From: Synechococcaceae cyanobacterium
Lineage (GTDB): Bacteria > Cyanobacteriota > Cyanobacteriia > PCC-6307 > Cyanobiaceae
Assembly: GCA_947378425.1 (NCBI GenBank)
Contig: CANCJV010000024.1
Location: 1-59,344 of the forward strand
Length of the DNA: 59,344 nucleotides
Direction of reading: 5' to 3'
Made by a program: the position numbers and the translations under genes. The first letter of the stretch is position 1. Each line of letters begins with the position of its first letter. This document shows positions 34,736 through 44,384 of the stretch, piece after piece. The notes beneath the pieces were generated by a model. It searched no databases. It was not told where the DNA came from and was given only the letters and a program-made list of their open reading frames with translations.

Positions 34736-37293
34736 ATCAGGCTCCGGCTTCGCCTGCGTCGGCCAGCGGCGCGCCCCAGCCTGCTGCTGCAGCGTCCGGC
34801 TCGGCCACGGCCCCTCCAGCCGACTTCGAGCGTTGGTATGGGGCCCTGCAACAGGCCTGTCAGCTGGAGGCCGATCGAGGCTTCACGGACGTCAAGGGAC
34901 GGCAGCTCACCTACAGCACCTTCGTGGTGCAGAGCCTCAGTCAGCCCAGCTGCACGCTTCAGAACGCCCAGCAGCAGGCCCTGGCGCCCCTGCTGAGTGG
35001 TTTTCGCGCCTACGGCCAGCAGGGGGATGGTCGGCGCCGACAGCTGGTGGCCCAGCTGCGTCAGAAGTTGCATGAGCTGCGCCGTAGCCAGCTCCCCGTG
35101 CTGCCGATGGCACCACCGCGCCTGAGGCTGGGGCCAGCCCCCGTGGGGCACGCCCCTGGCCCCGCCCAGGGGGGCAGCCGGCCGCTGGAGGCGGATCACG
35201 CTCTGGTGGAGATCCCAGGCATCGGCCCCAAGCTCGCCACCCTGCTCGCGGGCCTGGGGCTGCTGGTGGTCAGAGATCTGCTGCATTACTACCCCCGCGA
35301 CTATCTCGATTACGCCCACCTGGTGCGCATCGCCGGCCTTGAGAGCGGCCGCAGCGCCACGATCGTGGCGACCGTGCGCAGCAGCCATGCCTTCGCCAGT
35401 CCCCGCAATCCCAACCTGGCCATCCTGGAGCTGCAGCTGCAGGACGTCACCGGTCGTCTGCGGGTGTCGCGCTTTTTCGCCGGCAAGCGCTTCTCCAGCC
35501 CCGGCTGGCTCAAGGCCCAGCAGCGCCAGTACCCCCCCGGCACCACGGTCGCCGTCAGTGGGCTGGTGCGCGAATCCCCCTATGGCCCCAGCTTCAACGA
35601 TCCGCTGATCGAGGTGCTTGAGTCCCCCGGCGCTGAAGTGCGCTCCGAGCAGATCGGCCGGCTCGTGCCCGTCTATTCGCTCACCGAGGGGCTGAGCGCC
35701 GATCGGCTGCGGCGGGCCATCGCCAGCCTGCTGCCCCTGGTGAGCCACTGGCCGGATCCCTTGCCCGAGGCGTTGCGCCAGGAGCTGGCCTTCGCCGGTC
35801 GCTACGAGGCCCTGCAGCAGATTCATCAACCGCGGGATCGCGACCAACTGCAGGCCAGTCGCCGGCGGCTGGTCTTCGACGAATTCCTGCTGCTGCAGCT
35901 GGCCCTGGGCCAGCGCCGGGAACGCCAGCGCCGCCGGCAGGCACCACCACTGCAGCTGTTGCCGGGACAGGTGGATCTGGTGGCCCGCTTCCTGGAGCTG
36001 CTGCCCTTTCGATTCACCGGAGCCCAGCAGCGGGTGCTGGCGGAGATCCGCGCCGACATGGCCAGGCCCCAGCCGATGGCTCGCCTGGTGCAGGGGGATG
36101 TGGGCAGCGGCAAAACCGTGGTGGCGCTCGCCTCCCTGCTCGCCGCGATCGAAGCCGGTTGCCAGGGCGCCCTGATGGCTCCCACCGAAGTGCTGGCCGA
36201 GCAGCACTACCGCAAATTGGTGGAGTGGCTCAATCCATTACAGGTCACGGTCGAGCTGCTGACGGGTTCAACCCCGGTACGCCGCCGGCGCCAGATGCTG
36301 CAGGATCTGGCCAATGGCCAGCTGCAGCTGTTGGTGGGCACCCATGCGCTGCTGGAGGATCCGGTGCAGTTCGACCGGCTCGGCCTCGTGGTGGTCGATG
36401 AGCAGCATCGCTTCGGGGTGCGCCAGCGCAACCGGCTGTTGGCCAAGGGCCTCCAGCCCCATCTGCTGACGATGACCGCCACGCCGATTCCCCGCACCCT
36501 GGCCCTGGCGGTGCACGGGGATCTTGATGTCAGCCAGATCGACGAGCTGCCGCCCGGGCGCACGCCGATCCGCACCCGGTTGCTGCGCGGTGGCGATCGG
36601 GATCAGGCCTGGGCGCTGATCCGGGAGCAGGTGGCTCTGGGACAGCGGGCCTATGTGGTGCTGCCGCTGGTGGAGGAGTCGGAGAAGGTCGATCTGCGCT
36701 CGGCGGTGGAGGTGCATCAGCATCTGGCCGAGGTCGTGTTCCCCGATCTGCAGGTGGGCCTGCTGCACGGGCGACTGAACAGCGAGGACAAGCAGCGCGC
36801 CATCGGCGCCTTTGCCGAGGGCGTCTGCCAGGTGCTCGTCTCCACTACGGTGGTGGAGGTGGGGGTGGATGTGCCGGCCGCCAGTGTCATGGTGATCGAC
36901 CACGCCGACCGTTTCGGTCTGGCCCAGCTGCACCAGTTGCGCGGCCGGGTCGGCCGGGGGGCGGCGGCCTCCCACTGCCTGTTGATCAACGACGGGCGCA
37001 ATGCCAGCGCCAAACAGCGACTGGAGGTGCTGGTGCGCAGCAACGATGGCTTCGAGATCGCCGAAATGGATCTGCGCCTGCGGGGGCCGGGCCAGGTGCT
37101 GGGCACCCGCCAGTCCGGCCTGCCCGATCTGGCCCTGGCCAGTCTCAGTGACGATGGCGACATGCTGGAGCTGGCCCGGGATGTGGCCCGTAACCTGCTG
37201 GAGGATGACCCTGAACTCAATCGCCATCCCCTGCTGCGCCAGGCTCTGGAGGATCAGCGTCGACGCCTCGTGGATGCCGCCCGCCTGAACTGA
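34693..37293 (+). CDS. recG: ATP-dependent DNA helicase RecG
   Basis: RecG reverses stalled replication forks and migrates Holliday junctions. The GTG at 34693 gives 866 residues, longer than the about 690 of E. coli. Cyanobacterial RecG usually carries an N-terminal extension, here about 160 residues beginning with Ala/Ser/Pro-rich sequence; the exact start is therefore uncertain. The wedge (OB) domain begins near 170. The SF2 motor has Walker A GDVGSGKT near 469, DEQH near 570, TATPIPRTL and the C-terminal motif VI QLRGRVGRG. It overlaps the upstream gene and is followed by a VanX-type gene after 3 nt. Confidence 0.94.
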   Translation: MAAGHSQQPSAPGLNQAPASPASASGAPQPAAAASGSATAPPADFERWYGALQQACQLEADRGFTDVKGRQLTYSTFVVQSLSQPSCTLQNAQQQALAPLLSGFRAYGQQGDGRRRQLVAQLRQKLHELRRSQLPVLPMAPPRLRLGPAPVGHAPGPAQGGSRPLEADHALVEIPGIGPKLATLLAGLGLLVVRDLLHYYPRDYLDYAHLVRIAGLESGRSATIVATVRSSHAFASPRNPNLAILELQLQDVTGRLRVSRFFAGKRFSSPGWLKAQQRQYPPGTTVAVSGLVRESPYGPSFNDPLIEVLESPGAEVRSEQIGRLVPVYSLTEGLSADRLRRAIASLLPLVSHWPDPLPEALRQELAFAGRYEALQQIHQPRDRDQLQASRRRLVFDEFLLLQLALGQRRERQRRRQAPPLQLLPGQVDLVARFLELLPFRFTGAQQRVLAEIRADMARPQPMARLVQGDVGSGKTVVALASLLAAIEAGCQGALMAPTEVLAEQHYRKLVEWLNPLQVTVELLTGSTPVRRRRQMLQDLANGQLQLLVGTHALLEDPVQFDRLGLVVVDEQHRFGVRQRNRLLAKGLQPHLLTMTATPIPRTLALAVHGDLDVSQIDELPPGRTPIRTRLLRGGDRDQAWALIREQVALGQRAYVVLPLVEESEKVDLRSAVEVHQHLAEVVFPDLQVGLLHGRLNSEDKQRAIGAFAEGVCQVLVSTTVVEVGVDVPAASVMVIDHADRFGLAQLHQLRGRVGRGAAASHCLLINDGRNASAKQRLEVLVRSNDGFEIAEMDLRLRGPGQVLGTRQSGLPDLALASLSDDGDMLELARDVARNLLEDDPELNRHPLLRQALEDQRRRLVDAARLN

Positions 37294-37296
37294 AGC

Positions 37297-38001
37297 ATGC
37301 GCCCCTGGAGCCCGATCCCGATCGATGACAACGGCGAGCCGCTGACGGAGCTGCCATCGCCGCTGTGGCGCCTCGAACCCCATCCCTACCAGGCTCTCGG
37401 CGCCCCTTACGGCCAGCTCGGATCACCCTTTCGGCTGCGCCAGGGGGTTGTCGAGCGTCTGCTGAGGGCCCAGGCGCTGCTGCAGCGTGAGTGTCCGCAC
37501 TGGCGCCTGGCGGTTTTCGATGCCTGGCGACCGCTGGCGGTGCAGCAGTACATGGTGGATCACGCCATCGCCAGCGAATGCCGCAAGCGCGGCATTGACG
37601 CCGATCGACCCAGCCCCATGCGAACCGAGGTGGTGGCGGAGGTGGGCCGCTTCTGGGCTCCCCCCAGCGCTGATCCGGCCACGCCGCCTCCCCACAGCAC
37701 CGGCGCCGCCGTTGATCTGACCCTTGGGCAGGCCAGCGGCCGGCCGCTGGCGATGGGGGGCGACATTGATGCGATCGGTCCGGTCTCCGAACCGGAGCAC
37801 CACGCTGCGGCCGCCGGTCTCGACCCCGCTGGCGAAGCCGGCCTCTGGCATGGACGCCGCTTGCTGTTGCGGCAGGTGATGGAGAGCGCCGGATTTGCCC
37901 AGCATCCCAACGAGTGGTGGCATTTCAGCCACGGCGATCAGCTCTGGGCCTGGCGGACTGGCAGCGCCGGGGCGATCTACGGGCGGGCCCCGGAGGGCTG
38001 A
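37297..38001 (+). CDS. VanX-family D-alanyl-D-alanine dipeptidase
   Basis: 234 residues of the M15D zinc peptidase family, which hydrolyse D-Ala-D-Ala. The DAWRPLAVQQ segment contains the substrate-binding Arg. PHSTGAAVDLTL supplies the zinc His and Asp of the SxHxxGxAxD motif. EWWHFSHGD supplies the catalytic Glu and third zinc ligand. In bacteria without vancomycin resistance genes such enzymes probably recycle peptidoglycan dipeptides. No signal peptide is seen, which fits cytoplasmic recycling. It starts 3 nt after recG and overlaps the end of a convergent gene by 25 nt. Confidence 0.88.
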   Translation: MRPWSPIPIDDNGEPLTELPSPLWRLEPHPYQALGAPYGQLGSPFRLRQGVVERLLRAQALLQRECPHWRLAVFDAWRPLAVQQYMVDHAIASECRKRGIDADRPSPMRTEVVAEVGRFWAPPSADPATPPPHSTGAAVDLTLGQASGRPLAMGGDIDAIGPVSEPEHHAAAAGLDPAGEAGLWHGRRLLLRQVMESAGFAQHPNEWWHFSHGDQLWAWRTGSAGAIYGRAPEG

Positions 38002-38372
38002 ACCACTTCAGGGCCGCTTTGCCCCAGGGTCTTTTCAAGGCTGCTGGCCGCCTCCGGGCTCAACAGCCCCTTGCTGACGCAGCGCTTCAGAGTGGCCTGC
38101 AGCATCTCCAGCTGCACCTGGCGCAACCGGGCCTGCACGGCGGCGGGTTGATCGGACCAGGGACGCAGCTGCTGCTGGAAGCTGCTCTGCAGTGCCGCCG
38201 GCTGGCAGATGGCCGGATCCGGGTCGTAGAGCACCTGCCGCGGCGGTGGTGGCGGCGGCATGGTGGCGGCTGCCGCCGGCAGGGCCGGGCTGGCCGCGCC
38301 AAAAACCAGGAACCAGCTCAGGGGGGCCAGGAGCAGCCCCAAGGGGGGGTGGCGTCGCTTGGTCTGACTCAT
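37977..38372 (-). CDS. Small secreted/periplasmic hypothetical protein
   Basis: 131 residues. The N-terminus is basic (KRRH) followed by a hydrophobic core (LGLLLAPLSWFLVFGAASP) and AAAA before a Pro run, a plausible Sec signal peptide. The mature part is short and helical (LRQVQLEMLQATLKRCVSKGLL) with two Cys. It starts 4 nt inside the end of sir, so it may be co-expressed with it. No family is recognised. Confidence 0.65.
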   Translation of the reverse strand: MSQTKRRHPPLGLLLAPLSWFLVFGAASPALPAAAATMPPPPPPRQVLYDPDPAICQPAALQSSFQQQLRPWSDQPAAVQARLRQVQLEMLQATLKRCVSKGLLSPEAASSLEKTLGQSGPEVVQPSGARP

Positions 38373-40123
38373 GCGCTGGCCAACAGCTCCCTGACCCGAT
38401 CATCGCCCACTTTGTTGATCCAGTCGCCGAGGCTGGTGCGGGGACCCGCTTCCTGTTGCCAGCAGCTCAGCAACGGCTCCAGGGTGGTCTCCAGCTGCTC
38501 GAGGGGCATCTTTTCAAGGAAGGGCCGGGCCAGCTGGGTCAGTCCGGGGGTGCCCCCCAGCCAGAGCTGGTAACTTTCCACGGCGCTGCCCACCAGACCG
38601 ATCTCGGCCATGTAAGGGCGGGCGCAGCCATTGGGACAGCCGGTCATGCGGATCAGGATCGGCTTCTCGATCTGCAGCGACGCCAGCAGCACCTCCATCC
38701 GCTCCAGCACCTGGGGCAGGATGCGCTCCGATTCGGTGATCGCCAGGCCGCAGGTCGGCAGGGCCGGGCAGGCGATCGCATGGCGGGCCAGGGGAGCCGG
38801 CGCTTCGGGCGCCTGGAAGCCAAGCCGATCCAGGGCCTCGCGGATGCCCGGCCGCTGATTGCTGCCGATGTTGCAGAGCAACAGGTCCTGGTTCGGGGTG
38901 AGGCGAACGTCCAGCTGGTAGGTGGCCACCAGCTGACGCAACCCGGCCTTGGCCTCACCTTCGAGGCGGCCGCACATCAGGGGCAGGCCCACGAACCAGA
39001 GTCCATCGCCCTGACGGTTCCAGCCGAGGTAGTCGAGCAATCGGGCCTTGGGTTCCAGCCGCATCCGTTTGATCGGATGGGGGAAGTAGCGCTCCAGCTC
39101 CTGCCGGAACCAGGCCACGCCCCGGTCCTGAATCAGGTATTTCATCCGGGCATGGCGCCGCTGCTGGCGATCGCCATGGTCCCGCTGGAGAGCGGCGATG
39201 GCCTGCACCAGATCGAGCACGTGGTCGATCGCCACCCAGCCCAGGGGATCGGCGCTGCGGGCGAAGGTCTCCTCCTTGTTGTGGGTGCGGCCCATGCCAC
39301 CGCCCACATAGACGTTGCAGCCCAGGGGCCGGCCGGAGGCATCGCTGAACAGCACCAGGCCGATGTCCTGGGTGAGCAGGTCCACCGAGTTGTCGCCCGG
39401 AACCGTGACGGCGATCTTGAACTTGCGCGGCAGATAGGTGGCGCCGTAGAGGGGTTCGGTGACATCGCCACTGAAGATCTGCCCTTCGCCCTGGCGGGCC
39501 TTCACCTTGCGCACGGCGGTGCGAGGTTTGATGCGATAGCTGAGGTCCCCATCGACCCAGAGATCGAGATAGGAACCCTCCGCGGCCTGGGGCGTCAGCA
39601 GGTCGGCGATGTCATCGGCCAGCTGCCGGGCGGCGGGGTAACCACCGCTCTGGAGCGGTGTCGCCGGTGCCATCACATTGCGATTGATGTCGCCACAGGC
39701 CGAGAGCGTGGAACCCAGCGAACGCACGATCGTGCCGATCACCTCGCGCAGATCCGCCTTGGCGATGCCGTGCATCTGGAAGGCCTGGCGGGTCGTCGCC
39801 CGGAGCGTGCCGTTCCCGAGCCGATCGGCGAGCTCGTCGAGGGCTAGATAGAGGCCGGGGGGGATGCGACCACCGGGGCTGCGCAGCCGCAGCATCATCT
39901 GCCAGTCCTTCTCAGCGCCCTTGCGGCGGTTGTCACGGTTGTCCTGTTGATAACTGCCGTGGAACTTGAGGATCTGGACAGCCGGTTCCGAGAAATTGTG
40001 GCTCTCGTTGTCGAGTTCGCTGAGCAGAGGTTCCTTCAGGTGACCACTGGCGGCTTTCAGGGCCTCGAACTTGGTCGGCGCCGATCCGGTGGACGGGTTA
40101 TCGGCTACCGGCGTCGGGGGCAT
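38369..40123 (-). CDS. sir: Ferredoxin-sulfite reductase
   Basis: This enzyme reduces sulfite to sulfide with six electrons from ferredoxin in assimilatory sulfur metabolism. From ATG 40123 it has 584 residues, normal for cyanobacterial Sir. The duplicated nitrite/sulfite reductase fold is visible, with siroheme-contacting segments (LRATTRQAFQMHGI; SACGDINRNVMAPA) and the four Fe-S/siroheme cysteines in CPALPTC and TGCPNGCARPY. I chose this start because the upstream open frame enters glyS. The following small secreted-protein gene overlaps its stop by 4 nt. Confidence 0.95.
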   Translation of the reverse strand: MPPTPVADNPSTGSAPTKFEALKAASGHLKEPLLSELDNESHNFSEPAVQILKFHGSYQQDNRDNRRKGAEKDWQMMLRLRSPGGRIPPGLYLALDELADRLGNGTLRATTRQAFQMHGIAKADLREVIGTIVRSLGSTLSACGDINRNVMAPATPLQSGGYPAARQLADDIADLLTPQAAEGSYLDLWVDGDLSYRIKPRTAVRKVKARQGEGQIFSGDVTEPLYGATYLPRKFKIAVTVPGDNSVDLLTQDIGLVLFSDASGRPLGCNVYVGGGMGRTHNKEETFARSADPLGWVAIDHVLDLVQAIAALQRDHGDRQQRRHARMKYLIQDRGVAWFRQELERYFPHPIKRMRLEPKARLLDYLGWNRQGDGLWFVGLPLMCGRLEGEAKAGLRQLVATYQLDVRLTPNQDLLLCNIGSNQRPGIREALDRLGFQAPEAPAPLARHAIACPALPTCGLAITESERILPQVLERMEVLLASLQIEKPILIRMTGCPNGCARPYMAEIGLVGSAVESYQLWLGGTPGLTQLARPFLEKMPLEQLETTLEPLLSCWQQEAGPRTSLGDWINKVGDDRVRELLASA

Positions 40124-40255
40124 CGTTTCGAGGGCATTCGGAATCGATCCGAAACTAGCGAATGACTCCGGGGCAGGATCGTGCTGACGGGGTTCCTGCG
40201 GGATTCCATCGGTTGGCGGCCGTTGCATACAGTCGCGCTGTTCCTGCCTAGATCC

Positions 40256-42421
40256 ATGGCCACGTTCCTGCTGGAAATCGGCACCGAGGAGCTGCCGGCC
40301 GATTTTGCCCGTCTGGCTCTGCCCCAGCTCGAGCAGGCTGTGAAGGCGGATCTCGAGGCCAGTCGGCTCGATTCCACAGGGTTGTGGCTCACGAGCACCC
40401 CCCGTCGCCTGGTGGTGAGCGTGGCGGGCCTGGCACCTCAGCAACGCGATCTGGCGGAGGATCGCAAGGGCCCCCCAGCCCAGCAGGCCTTCAAGGACGG
40501 ACAGCCGACGCCGGCCGCGATCGGTTTCGCCAAGCGCTGTGGCATCGACGCCAGCCAGCTGGAGGTGCGCGACACCGAGAAAGGGCCCTTCGTGTTTGCC
40601 CGCACCCTCGAACCGGGACGCGCCACGAACGCCGTGCTGGCCGAGCTGGTGCCCCACTGGATCGCCGGTCTGCAGGGCCGTCGCTTCATGCGCTGGGGGG
40701 AAGGTGAAGCCCGCTTCAGCCGCCCGATCCGTTGGCTGGTGGCCCTGCTTGACGGCGAGCTGGTGCCGGTGGAACTGCCGGACTGTGATCCTCCCCTGCG
40801 CAGCGGGCGCCTCAGTCGCGGTCATCGCCTGCGGGCCGAATTCCTCACCATCAACGACGCGACCAGCTACGCGAGCCAGCTGGCTGCCGCCGATGTCCAG
40901 GTGGACCGGGAAGCCCGGGGCCGCTGGATTCGCGAGCAGCTGGAGGCGGGCGCCGCCCGGCTGGACGCCAGGATCGATCTGCCGGAAGCGCTGCTGGCGG
41001 AACTGATCGATCTCGTCGAATCGCCCCAGTTGATCGAGGGCACGATCGAGGAGCGCTTCCTGCAGCTACCGCCGGAGGTCCTCAGCACCGTGATGCGCGC
41101 CCACCAGCGCTATGTGCCCCTGCTGCAACCCGCCGCCTGCGTTGATCCCCTGGCCCTGGAGGCCCGATCCAGTCTGCTGCCCCGTTTCTTCTGCATCGGC
41201 AACGGACTGGCGGCGGCGACGGCCACGATCCGGCGGGGCAATGAGCGGGTGCTGCGAGCCAGGCTGGCTGATGCGGAGTTCTTCGTCGCCGCCGATCGCC
41301 GCGTCGCCAGCATTGATCGCCGCGACCAGCTGGATCGCGTCACCTTCGCCGAGGGGCTCGGCAGCCTGCGGGACCGCAGCGAACGGCTGGAGTGGTGCAC
41401 CGATGTCCTGCTGGAGCAACTGCACCTGGGTGAAACCTGCGGAAGCCATGCCCGGCGGGCGGCCCATCTGTGCAAGCACGATCTGGTCAGTCAGATGGTG
41501 GGGGAGTTCCCCGAGCTGCAGGGGGTGATCGGCGGTAAGTACCTGCTGGCCGAAGGTGAACCGAGGGCCGTGGCCCTGGCGGTGCTGGAGCACTACCTGC
41601 CCCGGGGCGCCGGCGACCAGCTGCCCGGCTCGGATGCGGGAGCGGTGCTGGCGATGGCCGAGCGGCTTGAGCTGTTGCTCAGCATCTACGCCAAGGGAGA
41701 GCGACCCAGCGGCTCCTCCGACCCCTACGGCCTGCGCCGCGCCGGCAATGGCCTGTTGCAGATCCTCTGGGATCGGGGCTGGAGCCTGAATCTGCTGAGC
41801 CTGCTCGAGCGGGCCTGCGGCCACTGGGCCCAGCTGTTGGCCCAGTACCGGATTCAGGCCGAGCAGCTGGCTATGGAGCTGGCGGAGTTTCTGCGCCAGC
41901 GGCTCATCAGCCTGCTGGAGGAGCAGGGGATGGCCGTGGATGTGGTGCAGGCGGTGGCCGGCAGCGGCGTTTCGCTCCAACGGGTGCTGGCTGATCCCGC
42001 CGATGCGCGGCAACGGGCGTCCCTGCTGCTGCAGTTGCGCTCCGAGGGACGGCTCAGCGCCGTCCAGGCCGTTGTACAGCGAGCCTCGAGGCTGGCGGAG
42101 AAAGGCGATCTTCCCCAGACGGTGCTGAGTGCCGAGAAGGTGGTCAACCCCGAGCTGTTCAGTTCCCCGAGCGAAAATGCCATGCTGGCGGTGCTGCAGC
42201 GGCTGGAACCGATCGTCCGGGGCGATCAGCCCGGCCGGTACGACGCCCTGGCCACGGCCCTGGCCGAGAGTGCCTCCGTGTTGGCGGCCTTCTTCGATGG
42301 CGAGCAGAGCGTGATGGTGATGGCGGACGACCCGGCGGTGCGCAGCAATCGACTGAACCTGCTGGCGGTGCTCCGCAATCAGGCCTCGGTGCTGGCTGAT
42401 TTCAGCCGCCTGCAGGGGTGA
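40256..42421 (+). CDS. glyS: Glycyl-tRNA synthetase beta subunit
   Basis: The beta subunit of the bacterial alpha2beta2 glycyl-tRNA synthetase recognises tRNA and carries HD-like and anticodon-binding regions. From ATG 40256 it has 721 residues, the usual size. The N-terminus MATFLLEIGTEELPA is diagnostic. Other landmarks are RFMRWGEGEARFSRPIRWLVAL, RAHQRYVPL, HLCKHDLVSQMVGEFPELQG and SSDPYGLRRAGNGLL. It is divergent from sir with 132 bp between starts. glyQ is not in the window, so the two subunits are encoded apart. Confidence 0.96.
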   Translation: MATFLLEIGTEELPADFARLALPQLEQAVKADLEASRLDSTGLWLTSTPRRLVVSVAGLAPQQRDLAEDRKGPPAQQAFKDGQPTPAAIGFAKRCGIDASQLEVRDTEKGPFVFARTLEPGRATNAVLAELVPHWIAGLQGRRFMRWGEGEARFSRPIRWLVALLDGELVPVELPDCDPPLRSGRLSRGHRLRAEFLTINDATSYASQLAAADVQVDREARGRWIREQLEAGAARLDARIDLPEALLAELIDLVESPQLIEGTIEERFLQLPPEVLSTVMRAHQRYVPLLQPAACVDPLALEARSSLLPRFFCIGNGLAAATATIRRGNERVLRARLADAEFFVAADRRVASIDRRDQLDRVTFAEGLGSLRDRSERLEWCTDVLLEQLHLGETCGSHARRAAHLCKHDLVSQMVGEFPELQGVIGGKYLLAEGEPRAVALAVLEHYLPRGAGDQLPGSDAGAVLAMAERLELLLSIYAKGERPSGSSDPYGLRRAGNGLLQILWDRGWSLNLLSLLERACGHWAQLLAQYRIQAEQLAMELAEFLRQRLISLLEEQGMAVDVVQAVAGSGVSLQRVLADPADARQRASLLLQLRSEGRLSAVQAVVQRASRLAEKGDLPQTVLSAEKVVNPELFSSPSENAMLAVLQRLEPIVRGDQPGRYDALATALAESASVLAAFFDGEQSVMVMADDPAVRSNRLNLLAVLRNQASVLADFSRLQG

Positions 42422-42547
42422 GGCCTGTAGGCGGTGTCTGGTTAGTTTCAGTCCGATGTGCCGCTGAGGTCCAGAGGTGAGGCGGGCTGACTCAAGAGGC
42501 AGTTGGTGCTTGTCAGCGATCGTCCCTGGTCTGGCCTTGGCTGCTGC

Positions 42548-43396
42548 CTATCGCTGTACTGGCGATTCCTCCTGCGAAGCCCATCGCTGCCACGCCTCCT
42601 GTCGGGCTTCCCAGACCTGGCGCTCCAGCGCCTGGCGAGCTTCACGTTCCTCAAGCCGGGCGATCAGATGAGATCCGAGACAGTGCCAATGGCGTTGCCA
42701 GCCTGCCTGCCACTGCTCCAGCCGTGAGAAGTGATGGCCTGGTCGTTGGGCTGCCGCGGCAAAGACCAGGGCAAGAGCCACGGCCTCGAGGCTGAGCAGC
42801 AAACGGTTGAACAACAGGGCACTGAGTTGATTCAGTGTGGTGCCACTGAAGCGCTGCCTGGCTTGCTCCTCGCTGCGCCTGAGGCCCTCCAGCATCTGCT
42901 GCTTGAGCTGGGGTAAGGGGTTGTGCAGATCGAGAGGCCGCAGGGGCGGCAGACTCAGGTTATGGAGCGTGATCTGCAGCTCAGAAGCACTTCTGGATTG
43001 ATCAATTGCCCGGTGCAATTCAGCAAAGCGCTGGTTGGAAGCCTGCAGGGCCTGCGATGGGTTGATCCCCACGAGGATGGCAGAAAGTTGCAGGGATATG
43101 AGCAACAGAAAACCGAACACCACGGCCATACTCCATTGCCGCATGGCATCGCGCCGGGCCAGGCGTCGACCATGCTCTGGGTCGAGATCAACCGCCAGAT
43201 GCAGCAACAAAACAGCCAGCAGTGCCAGCTAAGCGTTGTGGATCAGGGCTTCACTGACGTTCAGTTGCCAGCTGGGACCGAGCAGACGCGGCGGCATCGA
43301 TGCCACCAGCATCGCCAGTACAAAAAACAGCAACAGAGTTGTGGAGACTGTGGCCAGGAGGGAACTGAGCCGGGCAGGATCAGGTTCCGGTCGCAT
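42548..43396 (-). pseudogene. HpsJ-like membrane protein gene interrupted by an in-frame amber codon
   Basis: Reading from ATG 43396, the frame encodes a helix (LLATVSTTLLLFFVLAMLVA), reaches TAG at 43231-43229, and resumes in the same frame to 42548. The sequence after the stop continues the second helix without a shift (LALLAVLLLHLAV), then has a third helix (about WSMAVVFGFLLLISLQLSAIL) and a fourth (LLLSLEAVALALVFAAAA) with a charged C-terminus. Four helices and a charged middle match my memory of picocyanobacterial HpsJ-family proteins (283 codons in all). One base change explains the break. It could also be a sequencing error or a split gene. Confidence 0.65.
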
Positions 43397-43712
43397 GGAA
43401 GGGTTGAAGCTGTCCTCGATGCTCCGTTCCGGCGCAGCCGTCTTCTCAGACGACGGCTCCAATGGAAAGCCGTGGCGGCACCAAGTGCTGGCAGTGGTCC
43501 GGGTACGGCTCCGATGCGGAGACTGTTGAGGCTGAACGTGGCAGTGGAAGATCCCCCGACAGAGGCGATTGAAATTGTGCTGGCGGGCTGCGGCGCATTG
43601 GCCGCTTGCCAAAGAGCATAGGTGCCGAAATAGTTCTAAAAATAGGTGGCTGGGTTTGGTAAGGGTAAAGTGATGATTGGGCTATAGGCAATAAAAGGGA
43701 AAGCCTTGGGGC
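43397..43712. other. 316-bp non-coding stretch with a locally AT-rich segment
   Basis: No supported gene. The part at about 43620-43705 is markedly richer in A and T than its surroundings. Near 43436-43456 there is a short hairpin (CGTCT-TCTC-AGACG). Together with the broken neighbours it looks like decaying or imported DNA. Confidence 0.45.
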
Positions 43713-44165
43713 TCAGATTAAATGCAACAGAGCCAATCGCATTTGAATCGGCCGCGACCCAATCCCTTGGACAATACTTGAGGCGAGACTGCCGGCCCAA
43801 TAGCGGTTGTCAGCCCCAAAACTAGCCGCAGGATTATTGAAGATTGTCAGGCCGTTGCTCGGCGGCAGCGAGGTATTCAGGCTCCCGCTGATTCCCGTGC
43901 CGACGAAGCTATAGTAAAGCAACGGATTTGCGGAAAACGATTGAACCCAGGCGAAGGTCCCGTTCTGCGCTGATCCAGGCGGAACAGCCGAGACGGCATC
44001 AACCACAACCCAGTCAAAGGAAACACTTTCTCCCAGCTGATAACCCAGGCCAGCGCTACTGACGACGCCTGAGGCCGTGAATTTCACATTGGCGGCCTGA
44101 GCAGGCCCTGCGGGCGCACTGATCGCACGGAGGTTCAGCAGCACAGCGCCTAAGGAGCTGATCAT
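43713..44165 (-). CDS. Orphan secreted protein, possibly truncated
   Basis: 150 residues from ATG 44165 (an ATG at 44234 would add 23). A hydrophobic, signal-peptide-like N-terminus ends in AQAA. The mature part is beta-rich with Gly, Ser, Asn and aromatic residues (FTASGVVSSAGLGY, SVSFDWVVVDA), the style of secreted PEP-CTERM-type proteins, but no PEP-CTERM anchor or other end domain is present. The C-terminus (RPIQMRLALLHLI) is unlike the rest and may be a frameshifted tail. Function unknown. Confidence 0.45.
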   Translation of the reverse strand: MISSLGAVLLNLRAISAPAGPAQAANVKFTASGVVSSAGLGYQLGESVSFDWVVVDAVSAVPPGSAQNGTFAWVQSFSANPLLYYSFVGTGISGSLNTSLPPSNGLTIFNNPAASFGADNRYWAGSLASSIVQGIGSRPIQMRLALLHLI

Positions 44166-44384
44166 GCCGCATGAGCTTCCGGGCCAAGGAGCCAGCAACC
44201 GGTGTTGGATCCCGCAGGGCATAGCACCAAGCAAGTGAAAAATGAGTGAAGGCTCGCAAATGCCTACTCAATCCCCCCCTAACAGATAGCTAACTCGTTA
44301 CCAGTGGCGCCGGACTGCTATCGGGTCTGCCAACAGCCAGGGCCAAGCGGATCAGACGGTCGCTACGCGCCGATCCTGTCGCCA

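Noticed and set aside
43229-43612. Long N-terminal extension of the HpsJ-like gene to 43612
   Set aside because: The residues before ATG 43396 are Arg/Ser/Cys/His-rich and unlike a membrane-protein start.
42422-44384. Insertion sequence or phage remnant in the decayed region
   Set aside because: No transposase or integrase fragment, no terminal inverted repeats and no target duplication could be seen.
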